Positions 12,152 through 23,282 of a stretch of 64,000 nt of DNA are shown here, piece by piece. The translations under genes were made by a program, and so were the position numbers. This DNA is from Parus major (taxonomy: Eukaryota; Chordata; Aves; Passeriformes; Paridae). Under the pieces are notes generated by a model. It ran no database searches and had not been told where the DNA came from. It was given only the letters and a program-made list of their open reading frames with translations. The stretch lies in the NCBI RefSeq assembly GCF_001522545.3, contig NC_031769.1:148313361-148377360 (forward strand), written 5' to 3'. How positions within the stretch are numbered: the stretch's first letter is position 1; every line of letters starts with the position of its first letter.

Positions 12152-13438
12152 GGGAGAAGAAAAGTTCAACATGGAAGTTTGGGATGAGAAATGATGACAG
12201 ATCTTTCTCAACATCCCAGAAGTGGTTTTGTGGCTGTACTGGGAAAGGAGGGGGAGGTTCAGAACTGCAAAGTGAAGAGGAAAAGTCAGCAACTTCTCCA
12301 CAGCCGGAACCCCTTGCGAGCAACAAAGAAATTGGTTACAGAGAAACCTAAAGACTCAGCCTCTATTTTATAAATGAGAATAACACTGACCTACTTTCCA
12401 GCACACTTGCAAAGCTGCTGGAGATGCCACAATGAAAAGCACTACAGAAACCTAAACATTGCCTCAGATACACAGCAATAAGGTTATCGCTGAAATGCAG
12501 CAAGGCACTTTCTACAGTGAAGGTAACAGATAACGGATCAAATAATACAGAGAGCTGGAAAACATTTTTTTTTTATTTTTTTTTTGAAAATACATTTTTA
12601 AAAAGCATTCAGGACATACTCTTGCAAATGGTGCCTCAAATCTTTTAATAATCACAAAAAGCAAAAGGAAGTTCTTTACATGGCAAGGTTCTTCTCTGGA
12701 AGAACCCCACAAGATAACCTCCACAGAGCACAAATTATTAGCTTAAAATATGAGGATGAGCTGGTCCAGTCAGAGTTCACATCTATATGGGAATAAGGAA
12801 TTAACCAGGTCTTGGGTGATTCAAAGGAAGCCCTCTGTGATAAAAGGAAGGAATGTGAAAAGAACAGAAATTTCCCTGGTGGGGAGAAGAAAGAGGTCTT
12901 GGACACTGCACAATATATCAGGCTTTGCTAGGGGAAAAAGCAAAGCTGGGCTGTTGAGGTCTTTAGAAATAACTTGGTTTCTTGCTTGCATTCATACACC
13001 CATGCAAATGAAGCTCAAGCCTCCACCAAGATGTACATTAAAATTATTATTTATTTTTGAAATGCTGAATTTGCCCTTACCATTTATAGAGACAAGTTTT
13101 CAAATCTTCTGCTGCAGCAGTTCCTCCCCACATTTCCCCTGCCTATGAAAAGACATTCGTTCCTCCAAATGGGAAAAGAAAGTCAATCTTTGCAGGATGG
13201 GGGTTTTGGTAAGCAGAATGGGAGTGTGTGTGCACAGATTACCAAAAAAAAAAAAAAAGATAAAGATAGCAGGTCCATCAAGAAAGCTTTGAAAACGTGA
13301 AAAATAACCATCAGCTCTTGATTTCAAGAGCTCCATTGCACCAATCAGCATTTGGTCCTTTAATTTCAGCCATAAGACCACCAGCTGCTCAACCCTTTAT
13401 ATTTCTTCAGAAGTCCTATTCAGACCTAAAAATGAAAT
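12152..13438. other. Non-coding stretch, nothing gene-like
   Basis: It contains a T-rich run at 12566-12586 and an A-run at 13243-13258. A 132-codon open frame (12750-13148) has no recognisable domain and low-complexity content. I see no element here. Confidence 0.7.
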
Positions 13439-13780
13439 CACAGAATCATAGAATAGGATGGATTGGAAAGATCCTTTAAGAGTCACCTGGTTTCAACCCC
13501 CTGCACTGAGCAGGGACACCCTCAACCAGACCAGTTTGCTCAGAGCCCTGTCCAATCTCACCTTGAGAGTTTCCAGGGATAGGGAGGCCACAGCTTCTCT
13601 GGGCAACCTGTGCCAGGTCTCACCAGCCTCAGCATAAAATATTTCTTCTTAATCTCTAGTCTAAATCTACCTTCCTTTAATTTGAAGCCATTACCCCTTC
13701 TCCTAACAATATGTACCCTGCAGAAAACCTGTCCTTGCCTGATTATAAGATCCCTTTAGGTACTGAAAGGCCTCAGTAAA
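13439..13780 (-). mobile_element. CR1 LINE 3' fragment, about 340 bp
   Basis: Reverse-complement CR1. It begins on + with CACAGAATCATAGAATAGGA (the inverted 3' terminus) and continues through GCAGGGACACCCTCAACCAG, GAGAGTTTCCAGGGATAGGG, GGCCACAGCTTCTCTGGGCA, TTCTTCTTAATCTCTAGTCT and CCCTTTAGGTACTGAAAGGC. The TTTCCAGGGATAGGGAGGCC variant separates it from the commoner GGATGGGG copies and marks a distinct subfamily. Confidence 0.93.
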
Positions 13781-13994
13781 AGGGAGGGCAATAAAAGCCT
13801 TTAAAGAAGTGAGAGAATATCTGGAATTAACCATCCAGAAGCCACGTGAAGAAACACAGTCTGCAGTCCAGTAACACACAGCAACTTTGGCTGTTTCATT
13901 GGAAATGCATCTCACAGATGTTTTAAATCCCACAGACTCAGCGGGAACAGCCAATTCTGCTCCCAGCAGGACGCACCCACCTTGCGAGCACCTG

Positions 13995-14033
13995 CATCTG
14001 GAAAGGTGACAAATTTACATCTGGAAAGGTGAC
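13995..14033. repeat. Exact 16-bp direct repeat, 23-bp period
   Basis: CATCTGGAAAGGTGAC occurs at 13995-14010 and 14018-14033 with no mismatch. The 7-bp spacer ends in TTA. It is a short tandem duplication with no apparent function. Confidence 0.9.
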
Positions 14034-17000
14034 CCCCAGCACGGGCTAATCCATCCCAGCCAGGTCACCCAGGCATCAACACCTCCAGGGGGTATTTTCC
14101 CATCCTCAGGACTGCCTGCTTTGCAATAACTCAAGCCGAGGTGCTCCCAGTGCCCCTCCTCACAGGCCATTTCACACCTCCATAGATCTCGCTCTGAAGG
14201 CATTTTTCCTCCCAGTCTAATCTTTGGAAAAATTTGACAGCAATAAAAATGTAATAAACCAACCAGTCGGATTATATATATACTGCAGTCTGGGAAAGAT
14301 GAAAGGCTGTATTGTTAAGAGATATAATTCCAGCGGCTCCCACAGTGTAGCCTGTGCCTACACAGAGGAAGAAAAGGAACTGAAGCAGCTTATATTTTGT
14401 CTTATAAGTTGCCTAAAATAAACCCAGCTTCTGATCCTCGGCTCACATCAGGAGAACAGCACTGAGAAAGCAAATAAAGACCTGACAAATATCTCATGAG
14501 GACAAAATACCTGTTTGTTCTACCCAGCTCTTGCCAATGCATCAAGTGAAGTGATATGGGGAAGGGAAAGGAGGACTGTGTGCCTGGGAATCAAATATTC
14601 AAGAGCAGAAGGAAACATAACCTGAGTTATTCTGCTCTGGGTCAGTTTGAAGAGAAATCATTGCAATCAGATTGTGATGAGCAGTAACTCTGTGGCTACC
14701 TCTGCAAATAACTCTTAATTTCATTTATATTGGTAGGCATTAAAATGCTCTAATTTAATTTCTATTGGTAGACATTAAAAAACAAAAAATTAAAAACCTA
14801 CTAAGCTTCAAGGAAGACAAAATAAAAAATTTAGCCATGAGGCCTGATTGAAGATAAATTACAGCTTTTATGATAACAATAATAATTTATTCCACTGTAG
14901 CACTGGACAGCAGATGATTAAAGATAAGCAAAGGTCTCCACGTGTCTGGATTTATACCAGGCCATTCCATCCACTGGGTTACAGGAGCAGCAATTAATCA
15001 CTGCTGGAGAAGGGAGGCATCTTAATAAAATCTTGAAGTGAGTTGTAACACCTTTAGGAACGCAGTTTGTCTCCTCAGGAGCTGAGACATCTTTAAAAAA
15101 TGGTAACTTACAAGATTTTAGCTTGTCTTTTTAGAGAAACAGCAGTCACCCTTTCATGTTCTGGAAAAACAGAACGAAAACCCAGCACACCCTCATAAGA
15201 AACTGTTTAGACACACAAATTCAAATGCAACCAGCATTCACCAAAAAGATCGATGGGACACAACTGAAGACAGCATTAAATATAATTTGACAGCAAAACT
15301 CTCAGAGCAAGAGGAAGAAGTTGCCACACATCATCAGAAGACATATAAAGAAAACATCTTTTTTTTTTGTTCATAATTTTCTGACTGCTGCCTCATCAAC
15401 CCAACTGCCAAATTTTCTGCCCAGCTTCCAATCCTGCTTAGAGAAATGAAAATTCCAATCTGAGAACAGCTGTTCAAGAAATAAATCTCTTCAACAGCTT
15501 AATGGCAGAACTGCTAGAAGGGTAATTTCACCGTTACCAGCAGATTTCCAGAGACCTGCAATTTCGTACTGAGCACAGGGTAAATCTGTGCAGATCCACT
15601 TCATGGGGCAGGCAGGAACTCCCTGACATTCTCCCCCAAGATAAGACAAACTCAAAGAGAATTCCATTCAGATTTATATTTACATCCTTCACTAAATTTG
15701 GATGAAAATTTTCACCAGTGTGGAATTTTGGGCAAAGAATGATCTTCCAGTAAATCAGCTGGAGGATAAATCACTGTTGGAGCTCACTCTGTGTCCTCTT
15801 GGTCATCGCTCTTTGCCATCAGTTGACTTCTCAATACTCTCTCAACAAAAATAACTTTCCCTGGTCTTTACAGACCAGCTCCTCAGATCATGGAACTCAC
15901 GTATCATCTTTATTATGTGGGTGGGAGGAAAGAGAAAGCCCTGTGAAGTTTTAGCTGTAAAAAACATTAAAAGTTCATTCAATTCAGATTAGAAGCACAA
16001 CTATGTCCATATGTTTTTATTTTATTTTTTTTCCCTGAATCCAGAATTCTACACACATAAAGACTCTAAAAAAAGTCTATCAAAACAAAATAATTACAGT
16101 ATGTAAGAACTTGTACTGAATTAAAGTGTTCAGGAAGAAAAATAACTTCACCACTGGAAGGGTAGTTTTAAAAACCCATATTTTGGTCCACTTCACTTAA
16201 AACCAGGCAGCTGCTATCACAGTCACTCAAAAAGATGATGGAGAACCTGAAAAAGTGACAGAAGAGCAGCATGATGGGAGAGAAAAGCTGAGTGAATAGG
16301 AGCACAAAAAAAAAAATTAAAAAATTGGAAGAAACTTCCACAAATGTATTGTTTGAAAAAAAAGATGGAAACCATGTCCCATTCCACAATGTAATATCCT
16401 CATTCTTCATTCTTGACTGGCACTCAATTCCTTCCCCTGGTATCCCTTCTAAAACAAAACTGCATGACATGATCACAGAAGGTTAGAAAAAGGCCACACA
16501 AACTCACATCTGCTCTCAGACCTTCAAATAGAAGGAGGATCTCGACAATTGTTATCTGATGATGTATTTGAAAACACATTAAAGAATAAAATGCAGCCAA
16601 ACAAAAAATAACGATCACTGAGAAAAGCTGCCAGAAGAGGAATGACGACGCCAACCAGGAGATTGATTTTGTGTCATCTTTTACACAGAGAAGAATATTA
16701 CAAAGAGGAAGTTTGACAGACCAAATAAATTTGTGCTGGTTTGACTCTTCCACCCCCAATCAAATACTCATGACCTACGAAGAAAAAGCCAAATAAGGGG
16801 AAAACAGAAAGAGAACAGGGAAAAAAAACCCACAGCACCAGCCCCCAAAATAAAAATCTGTCCTAATAATGATCTGAATAATGAAGGTTCTTTATAAAAA
16901 TAAAAATAAGGAAAAAAAGCCTTTACACTGGATAGAGGGCTAGCAAGTAATGAAGGAAATTTCATCCTACATCAACTAAGACACTACATTTTTCCAAGCC

Positions 17001-17149
17001 CTTGGAAGGCACCTCAGCTGGGAAGCAAAGCCCAAAGGTCTCTGCTTAGTCCTTCTTGACAGCACTTCACAGCAAAAGCCCTTGGGGAGCCAGTTTCCCT
17101 CTCTATGAATTGGTAACATCAGTACTTGACAGTCCTCCAGGAGCTCCAT

Positions 17150-17192
17150 GAGAAAAAAAGAAAAAAGAAAAAAAAAAAAAAGGAAAAAAAAA
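17150..17192. repeat. Polypurine tract
   Basis: A G-punctuated A-rich run of about 40 bases on the + strand. Antisense frames through it translate to long F runs, which explains two of the spurious open frames in this area. Confidence 0.85.
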
Positions 17193-17599
17193 GCTGATTT
17201 TGGTTGCATCATTCAGCAATACACCAGAAGAAATTCTCCAAGTCCATGTGGAGATCCACTCCCACATGAGAATTATGTTTTGCAGCACACTTAAATACCA
17301 TCTGCAAGAGAGATAAGGAACTGGAAGACACTCACAGAGCTTCAAAACACGATCATCAGTCATCCTCTCTCTCTAAAACTACCAAGTGCTAAAAAGAACC
17401 ACACAAAGAGGGTGCAAGAAAAGATGTGGGGCTGATTAATTAATTAATCAATAAACACTTCCCAGTCCTGCTTGGGTTGACAGAGGAAGAATGAGCCTGT
17501 GGAGCAGAGGAAAGCTCTGTGTCATAGGAGGAAAGGGGTGAGCAATGCAAAGTTAGCACATATTTTACCCACAAACTTGACACCTACATATTGTTCCAA

Positions 17600-17750
17600 G
17601 CCCCATCCCACCTGGGAGTGCTCAAGGTCAGGCTGGATGGGGGTTGAAGCAACCTGGTCCAGTGGAAGGTGATCCTGCCCATGGCAGGGGGTTGGAACTG
17701 GATCATCTTTAAAGTTCCTTCCAAAACCCAAACCATTCTGTGATTCTGTA
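17600..17750 (+). mobile_element. CR1 LINE 3' fragment
   Basis: A CR1 tail: GGGAGTGCTCAAGGTCAGGC, TGGATGGGGGTTGAAGCAAC, GGTCCAGTGGAAGGTGATCC, CATGGCAGGGGGTTGGAACT and ACCCAAACCATTCTGTGATT. The 5' truncation falls inside the CCATCCCTGG block. The poly(T) run that begins about 45 bp downstream, at 17797, is separate. Confidence 0.92.
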
Positions 17751-20644
17751 CAGATGTACTTCAGCCTTCACCCAAAGGCCTTCACAGCATTAGGTAATTT
17801 TTTTTTAATTTTTTTTTTTTTTTTTCACTTTTTATCTTCATGGAATCTGCAACAGATCCTGTGGTTTTGGGCCACAAGCTTTGGTGCAGAATTTATTTCA
17901 CAGCTATTAGAAGGCACATTACACTAATTAGGGCACACATTACGGCCTGCTCTGTGCCCTGTGATAAATCACACAGTGCTGTGGTCTGGGGTAAACATTG
18001 CCATACATCTCTGGACACTACTGCATGTTTGACCACTTCCATAAATACAACCATTTCTGTGGTACAAGTAGGATTGGCTGCAGGGACTAATTTATCACCA
18101 TTTTCTTTCAGCACATAAACAGTGTAGTAAATTCTGTAGCTTCCAGGGGAAAAAAAAAAATAAATAAAAAAGGGGAAGGGGGGGAAGCAGTGGGATTTCC
18201 TTCAGTGAAGTAGCATCAGTTGTATTTTTTCCTTCAGTAACACACCAATTGTTCTTCATTTTCCAAAAATATACTCACTGTGTCATGTCTAGTGTGCAGT
18301 CAGAGAGAGGTTTCTGGCTTTCAAGCTTGTCACACCTGAGAAATTGAGGTGAAGAGAGGACAGCAGGCTCAGGCTAGTAGTTTTTAAAGACTTTGGTGGT
18401 ATTATGAGCTTCCCTTCCAACTACCCCCACACAGGTTTGCTCACACACAAAAGTTCCATTTCAAGGGTAAATCTTATCATTCCATCAAATGTGCCAAATT
18501 TCACATGCTGTTCAACAAATATGGGAGGGGGAGAAATCCTAACAAAATATTTCTGCAGAAGAGCAGCAGAGATCGGATGCTGGATGTCCCACACACACAT
18601 CAAATGTGCCACCATGAGCCTGGCATGCTTTCCCTGGGGGGAAAGCTTTATTCCAACATGCTCAGGCTCCATCTAGACCAACTGAGATGGCTTTATAGGC
18701 TGTGTCCTCTCTGGGACAGAAGAACCAGAGCTGGGAGTCAGAGCATCACTCAACTAGAGCAGCACAAATGGGTCCTGGACTGGGAGAATTTAATTTCATG
18801 ATTAGGCATCCAAACTTAGTGTAGTGTTCTAAGCACACAGTATCCATTGATTCATTGTTCTCCAGCCCATCCATCCAAAAAGCAGTAAAAAAACATGCAA
18901 GGACAAAAAAAAAAATTCCACCCTGGATGATATCGCAGGTCAAACCCCTGTTCCCCTCCTTATGGCAAAACTCACCAGAATAACTTAAATAACTTAAATA
19001 ACCAAAAACATTCCCTGCAACCCCACCAGAACCACCAAGAGAAAAACCATCCTGCAAGACTCTGGCTGGGGTTTTGTCCTTCCTGAGCCCTCCACACTCA
19101 CCACTGCCACAGGAATCTCTGCTGCACTGAGACTTTTCTCCAGGCAAAGTCCTGCCCTATGGAGCACCCAGTGACCCCCAAACTCTTTTGAGCACATAAA
19201 TGATGCCAGCACAGGTCTAGCTAAATTTTTATGGACAACCCCACAGGCAGGACAGCTCTGGTGCTCTCCATACAGCACAGAGCCAGCAGAATGGCACCAT
19301 TTACAAACATATCCTGGATAAAAAGGACAAAAATTCAGAAAGCAACAGCAACTTTGCCTCCAGGTCTGCCTTACCCAGAGTGAATCGGACTTAAGAGAAC
19401 AACAAAGGAGAGTCCAAGTTCCCAGGAAAGCCACCAAAAAGAGAATCAGCTTTAATATCATGCAAATGACAAAGGGAGAAGGAGATGAGGTGTTTTGAAA
19501 GGAGAAGAGAAAATCTTGTATCAACATGGAACCCCAATTCAGCAGGAGACAGCCTGACAGGGAGATGTGACAGCACAGAGAAGAAACCAGAAAGAATGAG
19601 ACACTGCTTAAAACTTCAAAGAATTGTGATTATGGCATGGATCCTACACAGCTATGACCTAGAAATAAAGGACAATAAAGGACATCTCCATGTTCCAAAG
19701 TTTTGAGGGCTTTCTCAGAGAGGTTTATGGCCTTTGGCATGTTTGAATATTGGGATGTTGGTTATCCCAGACTGGAGATGTGGTAGGATATGAACCATCA
19801 AAACCCCCTTGATCCCAGTGGGAGCCTTGTTCCATGAACAAGGAAGAGGAGGATCCCTGAAGTTGTCTTGTGCAGGAGGGAAAACACAAAGCAGCTTCCA
19901 CAGGCTGGTGGGATGGGACTTCACAGCACAACATGAGAAAACATGACCAGCATCATGTACAGATTTGTTCTTCAGACCTAAACAGATTCCTAAGGAGGCT
20001 TCTCTGTGTGTTTTTACCTGAAGATCCTTCTTTACATTGTGACTGCAGTCAGATTAACATTTCCACTACACTGAATTTGACAGTCAAGAGAGATGAATGT
20101 CAGCGGCCCAAGCAAGCAGATCAGTCAACACACAAAACCCAGATAGCTCAACATGAACAAAAGCCAAAAAGTGTTAAGCTCTGCTGCCACTCCATTTCCT
20201 CTCCTTAGGTTCTCCATGGCATTTCAGAGCCCAGCCATGCCTTGTATTGCCACTAAATGGGAATATTTCAAAAGGTGCTGCGACAATGACTGACAGTAGA
20301 GCTATGTGGCACAACTATAGCAGCAAGGCTTCACCCTTGGCTTGACCAATGGCCCAAAGTCCTTCAGAAAGGTCTCAAACAGGGCTCCAGCAGGATGAAC
20401 ACCAAAGATCATCCTATCAGTAGCCAGAGAAATGCCCACCTATGAACCATCACCTGATATCCTGAAACAATCCTGCTGCAGGCACTCCCACATGTAATGG
20501 GTCAGCAAACCCCCACATCCCAGCTCAAGGGGAAGAGCAAATTCCAGATTAAACCAATGGGAGGTAGTGGAAAGTAAGGATGGGCACCCCACCTTCATGC
20601 CCAGGTGAGGAGGTTGGACCACACAGGAAACAGCCACAGCAGTA
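17751..20644. other. Non-coding stretch with one possible conserved segment
   Basis: After a poly(T) run (17797-17826), 17840-18120 is higher in complexity and carries ACTAATTAGG (17932-17941) and GTAAACA (17991-17997) motifs. The rest includes an A-rich patch (18150-18185) and a short AACTTAAAT repeat near 18980. A 177-codon antisense frame (18994-19527) has no recognised domain. Confidence 0.55.
17797..17826. repeat. Poly(T) run
   Basis: About 27 T broken by one AA. On the - strand this is poly(A), so it could be the tail of a - strand retrocopy; no body is recognisable on the left side. Confidence 0.85.
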
Positions 20645-20785
20645 GAATCACAGAACAACAGAATCTCCTGAACTGGAAGGGACCCACAAGGATCATCCAA
20701 ATCCATCTCCTGGCCCTGCACAGGACATCCCAAGAATCCCACCACATACCTACAGATGTACTGAAGCATTCTTGTACACACACAC
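20645..20785 (-). mobile_element. CR1 LINE 3' fragment, distinct subfamily
   Basis: A reverse-complement CR1 with the signature CTCCTGGCCCTGCACAGGAC (20706-20725) followed by ATCCCAAGAATCCCACCA. The inverted terminus is AGAATCACAGAACAACAGAA. This type differs from the CATGGCAGGGACACC type found elsewhere. The match fades past about 20785. Confidence 0.82.
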
Positions 20786-22842
20786 CAGTCCTGAAAAACC
20801 AGCACTGAAAGTCAGGACAGCAGCTTCCAGCTTCTTTTTCCCAGACACCCTAGAGACTCATATTACTTCCTCAATTACTTTGAGGGAAGAGCCAAGAAAA
20901 ACAAGGCTCTGGTCCAGACATCTCTGCTGAGCCCACAGGGAAAACTGGACAGTGGTGAGAGGATTGCAAACCAGGAATTTGTTCAGAAAGAGAAAAATCC
21001 ACAGCCTCAGACCTCCCACAGGAGTTGAGTTCTTTCTTCCCCTGTAAAAATTTATGTTGTGTCCAGCTGCAAGGCAGAAGTGGCCAAGTTGTGATATGCA
21101 GGAGGAAACTGAGCCAACAAGACACCACTGCGCACTGTGCCTGTGTCTGAAGGAAAGAATTAGGGCTGGGCAGTCCCTCCTGGCTCCAGCAGGCACTGAG
21201 CACATTCCTGGGTATCCAACTGCATGTCCAGCTTGGAGCATCTCCCTCAGCACCTCCAACCATTTCACTCAGCCTGTTCTTCCTCAGTGGAGGAGATAAA
21301 AAACTTCTGACATGGAGCCAACACATGGTGGAGGCTGAGCAAAGTTAAATGCCACAAGCCAAAGGCAAAGGAGTTCATAAAATAACACTTTGCCACTGAC
21401 AATCAGGCAGAACAAGATGATCTCTAAAGCCCTTTCCAATCCAAACCATTCTGTGATTAAGAGCCCAATTATTTTCCATGAGCTGGGCTAAACCAAGAAG
21501 AAAGGTATGAAGATCTGGACCTGGAGATGCAGCCACAATAGCATAACCTGAAATAGCTCTGTCTTCATCATAACCCCACTACAAGATATCCAAGATGCTG
21601 GCTGAGGACATGCAGGAAATTGAGATTTTGCCAACTTTAAAAATTCCCTAACAGCAATTCCAAGCAGTGCCAAACTCTTGCCAATTAAAAAACAGGAGTG
21701 GATACTCAGTAAACCTTGCAAACTTCTTTTTCTGACTCACATGCTCCTTGTTTTCCATCCACAGAGGTCAAACCCTCCAAATTTTCCATTTGAGCCATGG
21801 GATTGAAAAGCTCCTACAACCACATGTACAAACAAAGCAGCTGTGTAGTTACACCTCTCAGTGCTCAGTAACGTGATTAATTGCCACCAGTAGCACTATT
21901 ATGTTGTCTGAGGGATATATAGATATTGAATGCATTAAAACAAAGTTGCAATTACTTTAAGTAAAAAAGGGTAGAGTTTTTAAAACACAGAGTTGTATTT
22001 TATACCAAAGCTCAAGATTTCTTCAGAACATCTGCAGGCAGAAACAGGACAAAAAAAGCCACGGGAGCACTTAATCATAAAAGACAGAAAAGTCAAGGTT
22101 AGCTTTATCCAGGCCATGACTTTTCAAAAGTTGGGGTTTTGTTTGTTTTGCCTTCATTAGAGGGAGATGCTACTGCAGAAATCATGATAAAAATTAAGGG
22201 TGGGTTCACAGCACGGGTCTGTGCCAGTGCACTTCTCCCTGGATAACGTCAGATCCTCACAAACCCTGTCAGAGCACTGCCAAAGCTGATTTAACTGGGT
22301 GTGACAGACTCAGAAAGCTCTTCCCCATCAAAATCAGTTAGGACATAATAGAAAGTCTATCAACTTCCAGTCCTGTAAATATTAGCTTTCAAAAGCTATT
22401 GCAAAACACAGTCTTTTGGGTTTTTTAAGGAGAAAATTGTTTATCGCTTCAATACCATGAGTCAATTTCTCTGCTACCCAGCTTTTTTCCTCCCCTTGTT
22501 CTCTAATAAATAATTACAAACCCGAATTTTTAGAGTATATTGCAAATATCCCATAGCCTGTAGAATGTCCTCCCCCCACCCATATTAATCTCTCAACATA
22601 TTTAAGTACCTGCTAAATTAGACAGTAAAGGTTTTCTTTGACTTATGGCTACACTATAGCAGCAGCAGAGACTACATAAGTTACTATAAATATAGTTCTT
22701 AAAAGATAATTTGAGCTGTTTATCAGAAATGACATTTGTGAGAGTGGTTGTGAGAGAAAAAAAAACAGTTCAGTCAAGGCCAACAGCATCTGCAGGCCAG
22801 GTCAGGGAAAACTTCACCTCAGCCAAGGAGCAGCATTTCAAA
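20786..22842. other. Non-coding stretch with a tiny CR1 remnant
   Basis: Apart from the CR1 terminus at 21410-21458, this is unique-looking sequence. Two overlapping antisense open frames of 136 and 151 codons (20858-21326) share no recognised domain, and neither has a convincing coding look. I see no RNA gene. Confidence 0.65.
21410..21458 (+). mobile_element. CR1 LINE terminal remnant, about 50 bp
   Basis: Only the terminal block remains: AGAACAAGATGATCTCTAAA, CCCTTTCCAATCCAAACC and ATTCTGTGATT. It is one of the shortest copies in the window and could be missed by a strict repeat search. Confidence 0.82.
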
Positions 22843-22972
22843 TCATGGAATGGTTTGGCTTGGAAGGGACCTTCAAGATCATCCAATTCCAACCCTCTGC
22901 CATGGGCAAGGACACCTTCCACCAGGCCACATTGCTAGAGCTCCATCCAAACTGGCCTGAACACTCTAAGAA
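22843..22972 (-). mobile_element. CR1 LINE 3' fragment
   Basis: Reverse-complement CR1 tail: ATCATGGAATGGTTTGGCTT, GAAGGGACCTTCAAGATCAT, CCATGGGCAAGGACACCTTC and a degraded CTCCATCCAAACTGGCC. It lies 60 bp before a CR1 copy of opposite orientation, so the two are placed 5' end to 5' end. Confidence 0.92.
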
Positions 22973-23034
22973 CCATTTTCTTCTAAAAATCCCCCACTGC
23001 ACTGACAAGAAAGGTGGGGAAAACTTTTCAGCAG

Positions 23035-23282
23035 GGCTTGTTGCGATAGGACAAGGGGGAGTGGTTTTAAGCTAAAAGAAGGCTGGTTAAGATTAGATAA
23101 TAAGGAGGAAATTTTTTACAGTGTTGGTGGTAAACACCAGAAAAGGCTTCCCAGAGAGGTGATGGACACCCCATCCCTGGAAACATTCCAGGCCAGGTTG
23201 GATGGGGCTCTGAGCAATGTGATGTGGTTGAGAAGGTCCCTGATCATTTGACTTGGTGATCTTTAACAGCACTTTCTGGTAT
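23035..23282 (+). mobile_element. CR1 LINE 3' fragment, degraded
   Basis: A + strand CR1: GATAGGACAAGGGGGAGTGG, GATTAGATAATAAGGAGGAA, CCCAGAGAGGTGATGGACAC, CCATCCCTGGAAACATTCCA, GGTTGGATGGGGCTCTGAGC. The 3' terminus is unusually worn (TTGACTTGGTGATCTTTAAC, with no clear CCAACCCAAACC), so the element is older or lost its end. Confidence 0.87.

Larger units (their letters stand above)
13781..17599. other. Longest CR1-free stretch (about 3.8 kb), non-coding
   Basis: No CR1 tail is visible. It has a 23-bp-period direct repeat at 13995-14033, a T-run at 15359-15368, a TTAATTAATTAAT motif near 17440, and a polypurine tract at 17150-17192. Open frames are at most 111 codons and low-complexity. The lack of insertions over this length could reflect constraint or chance; I cannot tell which. 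Confidence 0.6.

Noticed and set aside
18994..19527. 177-codon antisense frame with a CxxC/CPAC-like cysteine pattern
   Set aside because: The cysteines sit in a frame with a random hydrophobic start and overlap other frames on the same strand; no zinc-binding family is recognisable and no splice or start context supports it.
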